From assembly GCA_913020255.1 (NCBI GenBank), contig CAJWAW010000001.1, positions 1-64,000 of the forward strand: 64,000 nucleotides of DNA. Reading direction: 5' to 3'. Source of the DNA: an uncultured Fidelibacterota bacterium (lineage in GTDB: Bacteria; Marinisomatota; Marinisomatia; SCGC-AAA003-L08; GCA-002707645). The notes beneath the pieces are model-generated. The model was not told the origin of the DNA, did no database searches, and saw nothing but the letters and a program-made list of their open reading frames with translations. A program made the translations under genes and the position numbers. Positions 17,780-26,995 of this stretch are shown here, piece after piece (position 1 is the stretch's first letter; each line of letters begins with the position of its first letter).

Positions 17780-19417
17780 TCATTCACATTCTACAGAATA
17801 ATCAAAATTATCAATAATAAGATTTAAATTATTTATATTACATAATTCTTGAGGAAATGTGGTAAAATTATTGCCACTTAAATTTAAGTATTGAAGATTA
17901 TTTAGATCGACTATTTCAGATGGTAAATTTGTTAGCTGATTATTACTTAAATCTAGAGTTTTTAATTGTGTTAAGTTGCTTATATTTGAAGGTAATGAAT
18001 TTATACTACAATCAATATTAGCATTTCCATCAATAGTCAAAGTTGTTATTTTCCCAATAAATGAATTGTTTGTATCAACCCAAAATATTCCATCACTATC
18101 TCTTTCTAAAAGATTGCAATTGCTATTATTATTAACAATAGTTTCTAAAGCTAGTAAATCATTGTATGAATACATGTTATGATGTGAAAATGTTGTATTT
18201 TTAATTCCAATGAATGAGTTAGCATCTGCAACAGTTAATTCTACTAAAATTCCACATCCAGCACTTACTGTTGCTCCACCGAAAGAAAAAGATAATAATA
18301 TATTTCCATTCGCTTGAAGTATAAAACCAGCCGTAGATGCATCTCCTCCGCTAGCAGATGTTATTGTAGTTCCTTCAATTTCAACTTGAATACCATAGAT
18401 AGGATCATCAGATTTATATAAAAGATACATTTTATTTGGGATTGTGTCATCTTCAACGATTACTAGACTATTTGAATCCATTTCAGTGCAAGCACAAATA
18501 TTGCCAATGCTACCACTTCCACCGCATACGCCACAATCATCTAATCCTACGGTGCAATTATATTCACAATCATATAATGAACTATCAATAAATGCTCCAC
18601 CGCATTCACCGTAATAATTATATTCTGAATTACCTGAATCTAAACAATCACATTCACCAGATGTAGATCTAAGCAAACAATTTGACTGATCAGTGCAAGC
18701 ATATTCTCCAATGCATTCATTTTGATTATCGGGAATACAACTGTCACCATTTGCGCATGTGAAATAATTAGCTAGATTTTGATCTATACAATTTCCACAA
18801 TCATCAATTACTGCACCAGTCCATGAGGCGTTAGATATCCATGTACCATCAGAAAGATCTAGTGATTCATTGCATTCATCGCATGCTGTACTATCATTTG
18901 GATCACATAAAGAGTTATCACTGTCACATCGATAGTTCCTAACATAATTAAATTCACATTCACCATTGCAATCTAAAGTATTACCATTGCAATCACAATC
19001 TCCATCTGGGATAGTATCACAACCACATAAATAGCTTTCACCATCGCCATTGCATCTTCCACATATATCTATTTGAGCATTTCCTCCACAAATACCATTG
19101 CAATCCATACCTATTGCATTATAACTACCATATTCATCAGGGATGATGCAAACTTCAGGATTATTACAATCAGGGATTCCATTATTATTTGGATTATCAT
19201 CACAAACACCACAGTCATCGGTAGTTGCATTGCCACCCCAAATCCCAATGCAATCTTGGAGACAGTCATTTAATGGATTATTATCACATACTCCACAATT
19301 ATCTTCAGTAGATGCACCGTTTGGTATTCCATTGCAATCTTCATATACAGTAGGATTATTTTCACATCCAAAATGTAATATGAATAATAGAAGAAAGATT
19401 TTAGTAATTTTTTTCAT
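17780..19417 (-). CDS. Cys-rich repeat lipoprotein with cohesin-like domain and leucine-rich repeats
   Basis: A 545-residue surface lipoprotein. The N-terminus ends in ILHFGC, a lipobox-like site. Residues ~25-310 hold many short modules such as DNCGVCDNNP, DDCGVCDDNP and CGGNAQIDICG, probably disulfide- or calcium-stabilised. Residues ~330-430 form a cohesin-like domain (DPIYGIQVEIEG, ILLSFSFGG) homologous to the protein at 2492-2977. The C-terminus has leucine-rich repeats (LKTLDLSNNQLTNLP, LQYLNLSGNNFTTFP). Stop is TGA. AAGGA precedes the ATG, which overlaps the lptF/G stop by one base (TAATG), so the two are coupled. Function unknown. Confidence 0.75.
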   Translation of the reverse strand: MKKITKIFLLLFILHFGCENNPTVYEDCNGIPNGASTEDNCGVCDNNPLNDCLQDCIGIWGGNATTDDCGVCDDNPNNNGIPDCNNPEVCIIPDEYGSYNAIGMDCNGICGGNAQIDICGRCNGDGESYLCGCDTIPDGDCDCNGNTLDCNGECEFNYVRNYRCDSDNSLCDPNDSTACDECNESLDLSDGTWISNASWTGAVIDDCGNCIDQNLANYFTCANGDSCIPDNQNECIGEYACTDQSNCLLRSTSGECDCLDSGNSEYNYYGECGGAFIDSSLYDCEYNCTVGLDDCGVCGGSGSIGNICACTEMDSNSLVIVEDDTIPNKMYLLYKSDDPIYGIQVEIEGTTITSASGGDASTAGFILQANGNILLSFSFGGATVSAGCGILVELTVADANSFIGIKNTTFSHHNMYSYNDLLALETIVNNNSNCNLLERDSDGIFWVDTNNSFIGKITTLTIDGNANIDCSINSLPSNISNLTQLKTLDLSNNQLTNLPSEIVDLNNLQYLNLSGNNFTTFPQELCNINNLNLIIDNFDYSVECE

Positions 19418-20493
19418 TAAGTCCTTGTTTTTATAAAAATATAACTGCCAAAACTAAGAAATAAAATATTTACAAACCAAACTGATAAAAAAGGAGGTAA
19501 GACTTGGTTATATCCAAGAGTTTGTCCCATTTTTATTCCTAAATAATATAGGAATATTACAGCTATTCCAAATCCAATTCCTGTTGAGAAATTACTTCTT
19601 GGCTTTCTAATCGATAAAGCAATACCAAATAACATCATTATTATTGGCGTAAATGCGAATGCAGTTTTAAAATATTTATTTACTAGCCATCTTGTATAAT
19701 TTAATCCTTTATTTTTAAGCTTATCTATGAAATAAGATATTTCCCAATAATTCATATCTTCGGGGTCAATATTATCTCTCTTAATAATTGCAGGATTAAT
19801 ATCTTTGATATTAATTAGTGTATCATTTAAAAAATGATAATTTAAATTGCCTTTTTTCCAGTTTCTTATATCAACATTAATTAATTGCCATGATTTAGTT
19901 TCATTGTCCCACATCATTTTTTGAGCATCTATACGAGATTTTATATCCGGTCCATTATAGTTTTGAATTGATACTTGGTAGCCTGTATTAGTTTTATAAT
20001 TAAAACGTTTAATTCCTAAAAATGCATTTTCAATATGATAATAAATATTGCTTTTTTTTGAAGTTATTTTAGTTTTATTTTTTAATTTTTTTTCGATTGG
20101 AGATTTTTTTTCTATGGCATTTACTACAACAATGTTATCAAAAATAAATGAAATTAAGCAAAACAACAAGCCAACAAAAATTAATGAAGAGCTAATTCTA
20201 CGTATACTGATACCGGAAGCTTTTAGTGCTGTTAATTCATTATTTTTCTGTAATGAGATAAATGTTATTATTGTAGACATTAATAATGTCATCGGAAGAG
20301 AAATGCTCACAAACCAAGGAATAGTATAGAAATAATATTTTATAATTTCTTTACTGCTGATATTCCTGCTTATAAATTTATCAAGATTATCTATTATATC
20401 TACTATTAGAAATATCACTATAAATGATGTGATTATAAATAAAAAATTAATTATAAACTTTTTGATTATATATTTATCCAATATCTTATTCAT
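19417..20493 (-). CDS. LptF/LptG family LPS export permease (YjgP/YjgQ)
   Basis: A 358-residue inner-membrane permease with six predicted helices: three N-terminal, a periplasmic beta-jellyroll-like domain (~130-260), and three C-terminal. The N-terminus (LDKYIIKKFIINFLF), the ELTALKASGISIRRI cytosolic loop and the C-terminal IALSIRKPRSNFSTGIGFGI are typical of YjgP/YjgQ proteins. With LptB it would extract LPS for transport to the outer membrane. LptF versus LptG is not decided. It is the first gene of a two-gene minus-strand unit, diverging from pyrR. Confidence 0.9.
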   Translation of the reverse strand: MNKILDKYIIKKFIINFLFIITSFIVIFLIVDIIDNLDKFISRNISSKEIIKYYFYTIPWFVSISLPMTLLMSTIITFISLQKNNELTALKASGISIRRISSSLIFVGLLFCLISFIFDNIVVVNAIEKKSPIEKKLKNKTKITSKKSNIYYHIENAFLGIKRFNYKTNTGYQVSIQNYNGPDIKSRIDAQKMMWDNETKSWQLINVDIRNWKKGNLNYHFLNDTLINIKDINPAIIKRDNIDPEDMNYWEISYFIDKLKNKGLNYTRWLVNKYFKTAFAFTPIIMMLFGIALSIRKPRSNFSTGIGFGIAVIFLYYLGIKMGQTLGYNQVLPPFLSVWFVNILFLSFGSYIFIKTRT

Positions 20494-20576
20494 CTATAAA
20501 CATAATTTAATAGTTAAAAAACTTCATTTGTAAATAAAATCTATTTAAATTAATTATAATAATTTTACTTTAATTC

Positions 20577-20629
20577 TATACGAGATGTAGAAAAGTAAAA
20601 CTCAAATCCTTATTTTATAATCTCGTATA
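20577..20629 (+). promoter_or_regulatory. Inverted repeat flanking a -10-like box upstream of pyrR
   Basis: TATACGAGAT (20577-20586) and ATCTCGTATA (20620-20629) are perfect 10-nt inverted arms separated by 33 nt. A TATAAT (20616-20621) overlaps the right arm, 18 nt before the pyrR ATG. The layout suggests a promoter with an operator, or a leader hairpin. No PyrR-binding-loop consensus or terminator T-run is visible. No convincing -35 box is seen. Confidence 0.45.
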
Positions 20630-20639
20630 TAAAAAATTT

Positions 20640-21182
20640 ATGAAAAATATTTTATTTAAATCTGATAAAATTGATAATATTTTAAAGCGTATTGCTCATG
20701 AGATTATTGAAAAAAATAATGATCTTAATAAATTATGCATAATAGGTATTAAGTCTAGAGGAGATATTCTTTCTGATAGAATTATAGGTAAAATCTATCA
20801 GCTTTCTAATGTTAAAGTTAAGTCTGGTAGTATTGATGTTACTTTTTATAGAGATGATTTTTTAAGTAATTTAGGTTCTCATAAAATAGGTCCTTCAAAC
20901 ATTGATTTTGATATTAGTGGTTTACATGTTATACTTATAGATGATGTATTATATTCAGGTCGAACAATTCGCGCTGCTATGGATGAAATTTTTTCATTTG
21001 GTAGACCTGATTCAATAAAAGTAGGAGTTTTAGTAGATAGGGGGCATAGGCAACTACCTATTAAAGCCTCATATATAGGTAAAAATATACCAACTTCAAA
21101 TCACGAACAGGTTCATGTTTATTTGAAAGAAATAGATCAAAAAGAAGAAGTTGTATTAATGAAACATAATAAAAGTTCATGA
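20640..21182 (+). CDS. pyrR: PyrR bifunctional pyrimidine regulator/uracil phosphoribosyltransferase
   Basis: A 180-residue type I phosphoribosyltransferase fold. The PRPP-binding loop VILIDDVLYSGRTIRAA lies at about 98-114. The C-terminal LVDRGHRQLPIKASYIGKNIPTS is characteristic of PyrR rather than of Upp or PyrE. In Firmicutes PyrR attenuates pyr transcription by binding leader RNA; whether it does so here is not shown. The stop overlaps the pyrB start (ATGA), giving a pyrR-pyrB-pyrC operon. Confidence 0.9.
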   Translation: MKNILFKSDKIDNILKRIAHEIIEKNNDLNKLCIIGIKSRGDILSDRIIGKIYQLSNVKVKSGSIDVTFYRDDFLSNLGSHKIGPSNIDFDISGLHVILIDDVLYSGRTIRAAMDEIFSFGRPDSIKVGVLVDRGHRQLPIKASYIGKNIPTSNHEQVHVYLKEIDQKEEVVLMKHNKSS

Positions 21183-22105
21183 AATCAAAACATTTAATAG
21201 GTTTGGAAAAAATACCAGTTGAAGATTTAGAGCAAATTATAGATACTGGCTTTCTATTTAGAGATGTTTTAGAGCGACCAATAAAACGTATTCCAGCATT
21301 AACCGGGAAAAATATTGTAAATTTATTTTTCGAAAATTCAACTAGAACTAAAATCTCTTTTGAACTAGCTGAAAAAAGACTTTCAGCAGATGTAACTAAT
21401 TTTTCATCTAGCTCATCAAGTGTAAAGAAAGGTGAAAGTTTAAGAGATACAATTCAAAACATTCATGCGATGAAAATGGACTGTGTCGTTATGAGGCATC
21501 CCGTTCCAGGTTCAGCCCAGCAGCTAACTAATTATGTTGATTCAGTAATTGTTAATGCTGGGGATGGAACTCATGAGCATCCTACTCAGGGATTGTTAGA
21601 TATAATGAGTTTAAAAGAAAAGTTTGGTAAAGTGAATGGATTGAAAGTAGGTATTGTCGGTGATATTTTACATAGTAGGGTAGCTTTATCAAATATTTTT
21701 GGTTTAGTAAAGTTAGGAGCAAAAGTAAAGGTTTGTGGACCTCCTCACTTAATACAAAAAGATATTGAGTCTCTTGGTGTGAATGTTGAGTATGATATAG
21801 ATAGTTTGATTGAGTGGGCAGATGCTTTAAATATCCTACGAATTCAAAGAGAAAGAATGGGAATAGGTATAATTCCTTCTGTAAGAGAATATCGAAAGTT
21901 TTTTGGAATAACTAAAAACAGAATGGCATATCACAAAAAGGAACTTGTAATTATGCATCCAGGGCCAATAAATAGAGGCGTAGAAATTGATAGCGTTGTT
22001 GCTGATAGTCAGCAAGCTTTGATATTAAATCAAGTTTTAAATGGAGTAGCTGTTAGAATGAGTGTTTTATATTTATTGTTAGGAAATAAGAATCTTGAAA
22101 TTTAA
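21179..22105 (+). CDS. pyrB: Aspartate carbamoyltransferase catalytic subunit
   Basis: A 308-residue enzyme condensing carbamoyl phosphate and aspartate. The carbamoyl-phosphate motif is FFENSTRTKISFE (Ser54-Thr-Arg-Thr57). MRHPVPGSAQ, GDGTHEHPTQGLLD and HPGPINRGVE follow in the expected order. No regulatory pyrI subunit is next to it. It overlaps pyrR by 4 nt and pyrC by 11 nt. Confidence 0.97.
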   Translation: MKSKHLIGLEKIPVEDLEQIIDTGFLFRDVLERPIKRIPALTGKNIVNLFFENSTRTKISFELAEKRLSADVTNFSSSSSSVKKGESLRDTIQNIHAMKMDCVVMRHPVPGSAQQLTNYVDSVIVNAGDGTHEHPTQGLLDIMSLKEKFGKVNGLKVGIVGDILHSRVALSNIFGLVKLGAKVKVCGPPHLIQKDIESLGVNVEYDIDSLIEWADALNILRIQRERMGIGIIPSVREYRKFFGITKNRMAYHKKELVIMHPGPINRGVEIDSVVADSQQALILNQVLNGVAVRMSVLYLLLGNKNLEI

Positions 22106-23393
22106 TATAAAAAAACTAAACGGATTTTATTTATTAAAAGATGGACATGTATATGATCCATACATAGGAATAAATAAAAAAATAGATGTTTTAATTAAAA
22201 ATAATAATATTATTGAAATTAAAAAGAATATTGCTCCAAAGTCTTCTTATGAATTGATTGATTGCAAGAATTGTATTATTACAAATGGATTTATTGATTT
22301 GCATGCCCATTTTAGAGAGCCAGGATTTGAGTTTAAAGAAAATCTTATTACAGGTTCAAATAGTGCTATATATGGTGGTTATACTAGGGTTTGTGTTATG
22401 CCAAATACTAATCCAGTTATCGATACTCCTGAACTAGTTAAATATTTAAAAGACAAATCAAATTCTTTACCAATATTTATTTATCCTATTGGATCTATTA
22501 CAAAAGACCAAAAAGGTGATGAGTTGTCAGAAATTGGTAAGATGGTTGAGGCGGGAGCTGTGGCTATTTCTGATGATGGATTACCTGTTAAAAATTCACA
22601 AGTATTAAGATCAGCATTAGAGTATGCTAAAAAATTTAATATACCTGTTATTAATCATGCTGAAGATGGATATTTAGTCAATGAGGGTTTAATGCATGAG
22701 GGAATAAATTCACTTTATTTAGGGGTGCCTGGAAATCCAAGCATAGCTGAATCAACTATGATATATAGAGATATTGAGATTGCTAAATATGTAGGTGGTA
22801 AACTGCATATTCCTCATATTTCTTCAAAAGAGTCTATAGAAGTTATTAAGTATTTTAAAGATAAAAATTTCATTGTATCAGCTGAAGTTACACCACATCA
22901 TTTATGTTTAAACGATAGTATTCTTAGAAATTATGATACTAATGCTAAAGTTGCTCCACCAATTAGATCAGAAGAACATCAAAAATCATTAATAAAAGCA
23001 GTTAAATCTGGTTTGATTAATTGTATTGGTACAGATCATGCGCCGCATTCTATTGATGATAAAGAAACTGATATTAAACATGCTTGCTGTGGTATGATAG
23101 GATTAGAATCATCATTTGGATTAGTTAATCAAACTTTATTAAATAATAATATACCTATAAATTCAATTATAGATCTTTTTTCCTACAATCCTAGCCAAAT
23201 AATTAATATAAAACCGAATTTTATTCAAGAAAATTCTAATGTGGAAATAAATATAATTGATAATAATTTAGATTGGACTTTTAGTAATGATGACATTCAA
23301 TCTAAATCATCCAATTCGCCAATAGTTGGTATGAAACTTAAAGGTAAAGTTATCTATACATTTAATAAAGGTTTTATATCTATAAAAAAATAA
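22095..23393 (+). CDS. pyrC: Dihydroorotase (class I type)
   Basis: A 432-residue metal-dependent amidohydrolase converting carbamoyl aspartate to dihydroorotate. The metal pair HAHFREPG (His70, His72) is at the first strand. AVAISDDGLPV, VINHAED, SAEVTPHHLCL and GTDHAPH match the family order. The catalytic core looks complete, so it is probably active and not a PyrC-like structural paralogue. Start is TTG at 22095 inside pyrB. Confidence 0.94.
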   Translation: MKFNIKKLNGFYLLKDGHVYDPYIGINKKIDVLIKNNNIIEIKKNIAPKSSYELIDCKNCIITNGFIDLHAHFREPGFEFKENLITGSNSAIYGGYTRVCVMPNTNPVIDTPELVKYLKDKSNSLPIFIYPIGSITKDQKGDELSEIGKMVEAGAVAISDDGLPVKNSQVLRSALEYAKKFNIPVINHAEDGYLVNEGLMHEGINSLYLGVPGNPSIAESTMIYRDIEIAKYVGGKLHIPHISSKESIEVIKYFKDKNFIVSAEVTPHHLCLNDSILRNYDTNAKVAPPIRSEEHQKSLIKAVKSGLINCIGTDHAPHSIDDKETDIKHACCGMIGLESSFGLVNQTLLNNNIPINSIIDLFSYNPSQIINIKPNFIQENSNVEINIIDNNLDWTFSNDDIQSKSSNSPIVGMKLKGKVIYTFNKGFISIKK

Positions 23394-23469
23394 ACAATAT
23401 AAATACTTGACTTGTAATTACTTCTCCTCATAAGTTAACAGGCTAATATTAATAGTATAAATGGTGATT

Positions 23470-23889
23470 ATGAGAACTGTATCAGTAAAAAGTAGTGATA
23501 TTCAAAGAGATTGGTTTGTTGTAGATGCAACTAATAAGACTTTAGGAAGGTTGTCTTCGAAAATAGCACATATTTTAAGAGGTAAAAATAAAGTTAATTA
23601 TACGCCACATTTAGATATGAGTGATTTTGTTGTTGTTCTTAATGCTAGTAAAATTAAATTAACAGGAAATAAAGCTGATCAAAAAGAGTATTGGCGTCAC
23701 ACTGGCTATCCTGGAGGTGGAAAAACTAAATTATATAAACAGGCTACTTCGGATTTTATTTTATATAATTCAATTAAAGGTATGCTGCCTCATAACAAAT
23801 TAGGAAGAAAATTAATTAAGCATGTTAAAATTTACAAGGATGGTATTCATCCTCACGAATCTCAAAATCCTCAAGTATTGGAGTTATAG
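23470..23889 (+). CDS. rplM: 50S ribosomal protein L13
   Basis: A 139-residue protein. The N-terminus MRTVSVKSSDIQRDWFVVDA, the YTPHLD and RHTGYPGG segments and the MLPHNKLGRK motif are those of L13. The family N-terminus fits the ATG at 23470 better than the ATG at 23461. It is followed 2 nt later by rpsI, the universal L13-S9 pair. A TTGACT hexamer at 23407 may be part of its promoter, but no good -10 lies at the proper distance. Confidence 0.97.
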   Translation: MRTVSVKSSDIQRDWFVVDATNKTLGRLSSKIAHILRGKNKVNYTPHLDMSDFVVVLNASKIKLTGNKADQKEYWRHTGYPGGGKTKLYKQATSDFILYNSIKGMLPHNKLGRKLIKHVKIYKDGIHPHESQNPQVLEL

Positions 23890-23891
23890 AA

Positions 23892-24284
23892 TTGAAGAAT
23901 ACACATAATATATCAGTAGGAAGAAGAAAATCATCTGTGGCAAGAGTTTTTTATAAGAATGGAAGTGGTAAAATTATAGTTAATAATAGTAATGTTAATG
24001 AATATTTTAAAAGAAAATCACTTGTTATGATGTTATCTCAACCTTTAGAATTAATAGAGTTTAATAAAAAGTATGATTTTGTAGTAAATGTTAATGGAGG
24101 TGGTCTTTCAGGTCAAGCAGGAGCAGTAAGATTAGGTATTGCAAGATCTCTTGAAAAGATAGATCCTTCTTTTAGGTCAACTCTTAAAAAAGCTGGAATG
24201 TTAAAAAGAGATGCAAGGGTTGTTGAAAGAAAAAAATATGGACAGCCTGGTGCTAGAAAAAAATTCCAATTCTCAAAACGTTAG
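23892..24284 (+). CDS. rpsI: 30S ribosomal protein S9
   Basis: A 130-residue protein with the S9 hallmarks VGRRKSSVARV at the N-terminus, VNGGGLSGQAGAVRLGIARSL in the middle, and the C-terminal GQPGARKKFQFSKR tail that reaches the P-site tRNA. Start is TTG at 23892, two bases after the rplM stop. Confidence 0.97.
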   Translation: MKNTHNISVGRRKSSVARVFYKNGSGKIIVNNSNVNEYFKRKSLVMMLSQPLELIEFNKKYDFVVNVNGGGLSGQAGAVRLGIARSLEKIDPSFRSTLKKAGMLKRDARVVERKKYGQPGARKKFQFSKR

Positions 24285-24304
24285 TTAATAGGAAGGTATA
24301 TATA

Positions 24305-25063
24305 TTGAATTTAGAAAAATTAATAAAGGCGGGAGCTCATTTTGGTCATCCAGTAAGTAAATGGAATCCAAAGTTTAAAAAATTTATCTCAACTGTTAAA
24401 AACGGTATACATATTATCAATTTAGATTTAACAGTTAAGCATTATAACAATGCTGTTAATGAATTGTCAAAAATTATTTCATCTGGTGGCAATGTATTGT
24501 TTGTTGGAACTAAACCTCAAGCAAAAGATGCTGTTCAATCTTCAGCCGATAATTGTGGTATGTATTATATTACAGAAAGATGGCTTGGAGGTACTTTAAC
24601 CAATTATTCGACAATTAAAAAAAGTATTAGAAGATTAAAATTATTAGAGAAAGATTCTTCATCTATATATAATAATCTAACTAAAAAAGAATTAGGTATG
24701 CTAGAAAGAGAAAAATTAAGGTTGGCTGATTTGCATCGAGGTATAAAAGATATGCGTCATTTGCCTGCAGCAATCTTTGTTGTAGACGCTAAGCATGAAA
24801 GGATTTCAGTTTCTGAAGCAAAATGTCTTGGAATACCTACTTTTGGTATTGTTGATACAAACACAGATCCCAATGTTGTAGATTTTCCAATTCCTGCAAA
24901 TGACGATTCAATTAAAACTATTCAAATCATTTTAGATTCAATATCAAATTCACTAATAGAATTATTAGGAAAAAAAGGTGAAGAATTAGAAAATTCATCA
25001 AATAAAAATGATATGAATGATACTGTTCAATCTAATGAGCAAGTCGCAGAAAGTAATAATTAA
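24305..25063 (+). CDS. rpsB: 30S ribosomal protein S2
   Basis: A 252-residue protein with AGAHFGHPVSKWNPKF at the N-terminus, FVGTKPQAKDAV, ERWLGGTLTNYSTIKKSI and the GIVDTNTDPNVVDFPIPANDD segment, all typical of S2. The acidic Asn/Glu-rich tail is species-specific. AGGAAGG at 24290-24296 is 8 nt upstream of the TTG at 24305. It heads rpsB-tsf-pyrH-frr. Confidence 0.97.
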   Translation: MNLEKLIKAGAHFGHPVSKWNPKFKKFISTVKNGIHIINLDLTVKHYNNAVNELSKIISSGGNVLFVGTKPQAKDAVQSSADNCGMYYITERWLGGTLTNYSTIKKSIRRLKLLEKDSSSIYNNLTKKELGMLEREKLRLADLHRGIKDMRHLPAAIFVVDAKHERISVSEAKCLGIPTFGIVDTNTDPNVVDFPIPANDDSIKTIQIILDSISNSLIELLGKKGEELENSSNKNDMNDTVQSNEQVAESNN

Positions 25064-25103
25064 ATTATTTTAAAATATTAATTTATAAGGAGTTTTTAAA
25101 AAT

Positions 25104-25700
25104 ATGGCTATAAGTGCTACCCAAGTTAAAGAATTACGTGACCGATCTGGTGTTGGTATGATGGATTGCAAGAAAGCTTTGCAAGAATCTGATGGAGATT
25201 TAGAGAAAGCATTTGATTATTTAAGGAAAGTTGGTGTTGCGAAGGCACAAAAAAAAGAAGGCAGGTCAACTAAGGAAGGTTTAGTAGTGTCATATATTCA
25301 TCCAGGGTCTAAGCTTGGTGTGATTTTAGAGCTTAATTGTGAAACAGATTTTGTAGCTAAGACAGATGATTTTTTACAACTTGGTAATGATATTGCTATG
25401 CATATTGCTGCAACTAATCCATTAGGAGTTGATTCAGGTGATATATCTGAAGATGTGTTAAATAGAGAAAAAGCTATATATGTAGAACAGGCAAATTCTT
25501 CAAATAAGCCTGCTGATATTATTGAAAAAATGGTAGATGGAAGGGTTAAAAAGTTTTTTAAAGATAACGTATTAATTGAACAAGAATTTGTAAAAGATCC
25601 AAATAAAACAATTAAAGATATTATTACGGATACTATAGGTAAATTAGGTGAAAATATCGTTATTTCAAGATTTCAGCGTTTTCAATTAGGAGATAAATAA
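25104..25700 (+). CDS. tsf: Elongation factor Ts (short form)
   Basis: A 198-residue nucleotide exchange factor for EF-Tu. It has the UBA-like N-terminal domain (VKELRDRSGVGMMDCKKAL) and the core LELNCETDFVAKTDDF. At under 200 residues it is shorter than the ~280-residue E. coli protein and carries one core subdomain, a known short version. AAGGAG at 25087-25092 lies 11 nt before the ATG. Confidence 0.96.
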   Translation: MAISATQVKELRDRSGVGMMDCKKALQESDGDLEKAFDYLRKVGVAKAQKKEGRSTKEGLVVSYIHPGSKLGVILELNCETDFVAKTDDFLQLGNDIAMHIAATNPLGVDSGDISEDVLNREKAIYVEQANSSNKPADIIEKMVDGRVKKFFKDNVLIEQEFVKDPNKTIKDIITDTIGKLGENIVISRFQRFQLGDK

Positions 25701-25714
25701 TAAATAATAATTAG

Positions 25715-26431
25715 ATGTCATTAAAGTTACCATTCAACAGAATTTTATTAAAATTAAGTGGAGAAGTTTTAGCTGGTAATAGAAAATATGGCATTGATCC
25801 TCATTTTACAAATCAAATAGCGAATAAAATAAAATTTATTCATTCAAAAAATATAGAGATTGGAATAGTTATTGGAGGAGGAAATATTTTTAGGGGTATT
25901 TCCGTTGCTGCTAAAGGTATGGATAGAGTAGCTGCAGATTATTTAGGAATGATGGCCACTGTAATGAATGCAGTAGCTTTACAATCTGCTCTTGAAAAAA
26001 TAGATTGCGTAACAAGGGTGATGTCTGCATTAAGTATTACTCAGTTAGCAGAGCCATATATAAGGAGAAAAGCTGAAAGGCATTTAGAAAAAAAACGTAT
26101 TGTTATCTTTGGTGGTGGAACTGGCAATCCTTATTTTACTACAGATACTGCTGCAGTATTGAGAGGGATAGAAATTGATGCTGATATTATTATAAAGGCA
26201 ACTAAAGTAGATGGTATTTATTCAGATGATCCTTTACTGAATAAAAAAGCAAAAAAATATAAAAAATTATCTTTTGATGAAGTTATCACAAAGCAATTAA
26301 AAGTAATGGATATGACAGCATTTACTTTATGTAAAGAAAATAATTTGCCAATTGCTGTTTTAAATATAAAAGATGATAAATCTTTGCTAAATTTCATTGA
26401 TAAACAAAACGTTGGTTCAATAGTCTCATAG
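25715..26431 (+). CDS. pyrH: UMP kinase
   Basis: A 238-residue bacterial UMP kinase of the amino acid kinase fold. Motifs are ILLKLSGEVL, IGGGNIFRG, GTGNPYFTTDTAA and KATKVDGIYSDDP. It phosphorylates UMP to UDP and thus links to the pyr operon 3 kb upstream. Its place between tsf and frr is the conserved bacterial order. Confidence 0.97.
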   Translation: MSLKLPFNRILLKLSGEVLAGNRKYGIDPHFTNQIANKIKFIHSKNIEIGIVIGGGNIFRGISVAAKGMDRVAADYLGMMATVMNAVALQSALEKIDCVTRVMSALSITQLAEPYIRRKAERHLEKKRIVIFGGGTGNPYFTTDTAAVLRGIEIDADIIIKATKVDGIYSDDPLLNKKAKKYKKLSFDEVITKQLKVMDMTAFTLCKENNLPIAVLNIKDDKSLLNFIDKQNVGSIVS

Positions 26432-26440
26432 GAGTTTAAT

Positions 26441-26995
26441 ATGCTTGAAGGAATGTATTCAGAATCTAAAGATAGTATGAATAAAGTAATAAATCATTAT
26501 CAAAATGAAATATCAATAATTAGAACAGGTAGAGCCTCTAAAGATATATTGGATATAGTTAAAGTTGATTATTACGGTAGTTCTGTTCCTCTAAATACTA
26601 TAGCAAACATTACAGCTCCAGATGCTCAAATGATAATAATTCAACCATTTGATGTTTCTAGTATAGATCAAGTTGAAAAAGCTATTATTGCTTCTGATTT
26701 AGGTATGAATCCTAATAATGATGGAAAAGTGATTAGATTAACTGTACCACCTCTTACTGAGGAACGACGCACTGAATTAGTTAAATTAGTCCATAAATTG
26801 ATTGAGGATGCCCGTATAGCAATTAGGAATATTAGAAGAGACTCTAATGATAAATTAAAGAAGGCCGAGAAACAGCATGATATTTCGGAAGATAACCTGA
26901 AAAGATTCCTAGATAATATTCAAGAATTAACTGATGAATATATTGATAAATTAAATACTATTCAAAAGAACAAAGAAAACGAAATTTTATTATAA
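26441..26995 (+). CDS. frr: Ribosome recycling factor
   Basis: A 184-residue factor with IRTGRAS near residue 30, VDYYGSSVPLNTIANI and the C-terminal IRNIRRDSNDKLKK helix that contact the ribosome. GGAG precedes the ATG. The 3' end overlaps the convergent terB-like gene by 6 nt, so the two transcripts are antisense at their ends. Confidence 0.97.
   Translation: MLEGMYSESKDSMNKVINHYQNEISIIRTGRASKDILDIVKVDYYGSSVPLNTIANITAPDAQMIIIQPFDVSSIDQVEKAIIASDLGMNPNNDGKVIRLTVPPLTEERRTELVKLVHKLIEDARIAIRNIRRDSNDKLKKAEKQHDISEDNLKRFLDNIQELTDEYIDKLNTIQKNKENEILL

Noticed and set aside
17780..17782. A second Sec-encoding UGA at the end of the Cys-rich lipoprotein.
   Set aside because: The extension would be only about eight residues with no redox motif or hairpin; TGA also ends cysQ, pyrR, miaB and the adhesin gene normally.
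20494..20639. Classical PyrR-binding attenuator.
   Set aside because: No PyrR-loop consensus and no terminator hairpin with T-run were found.
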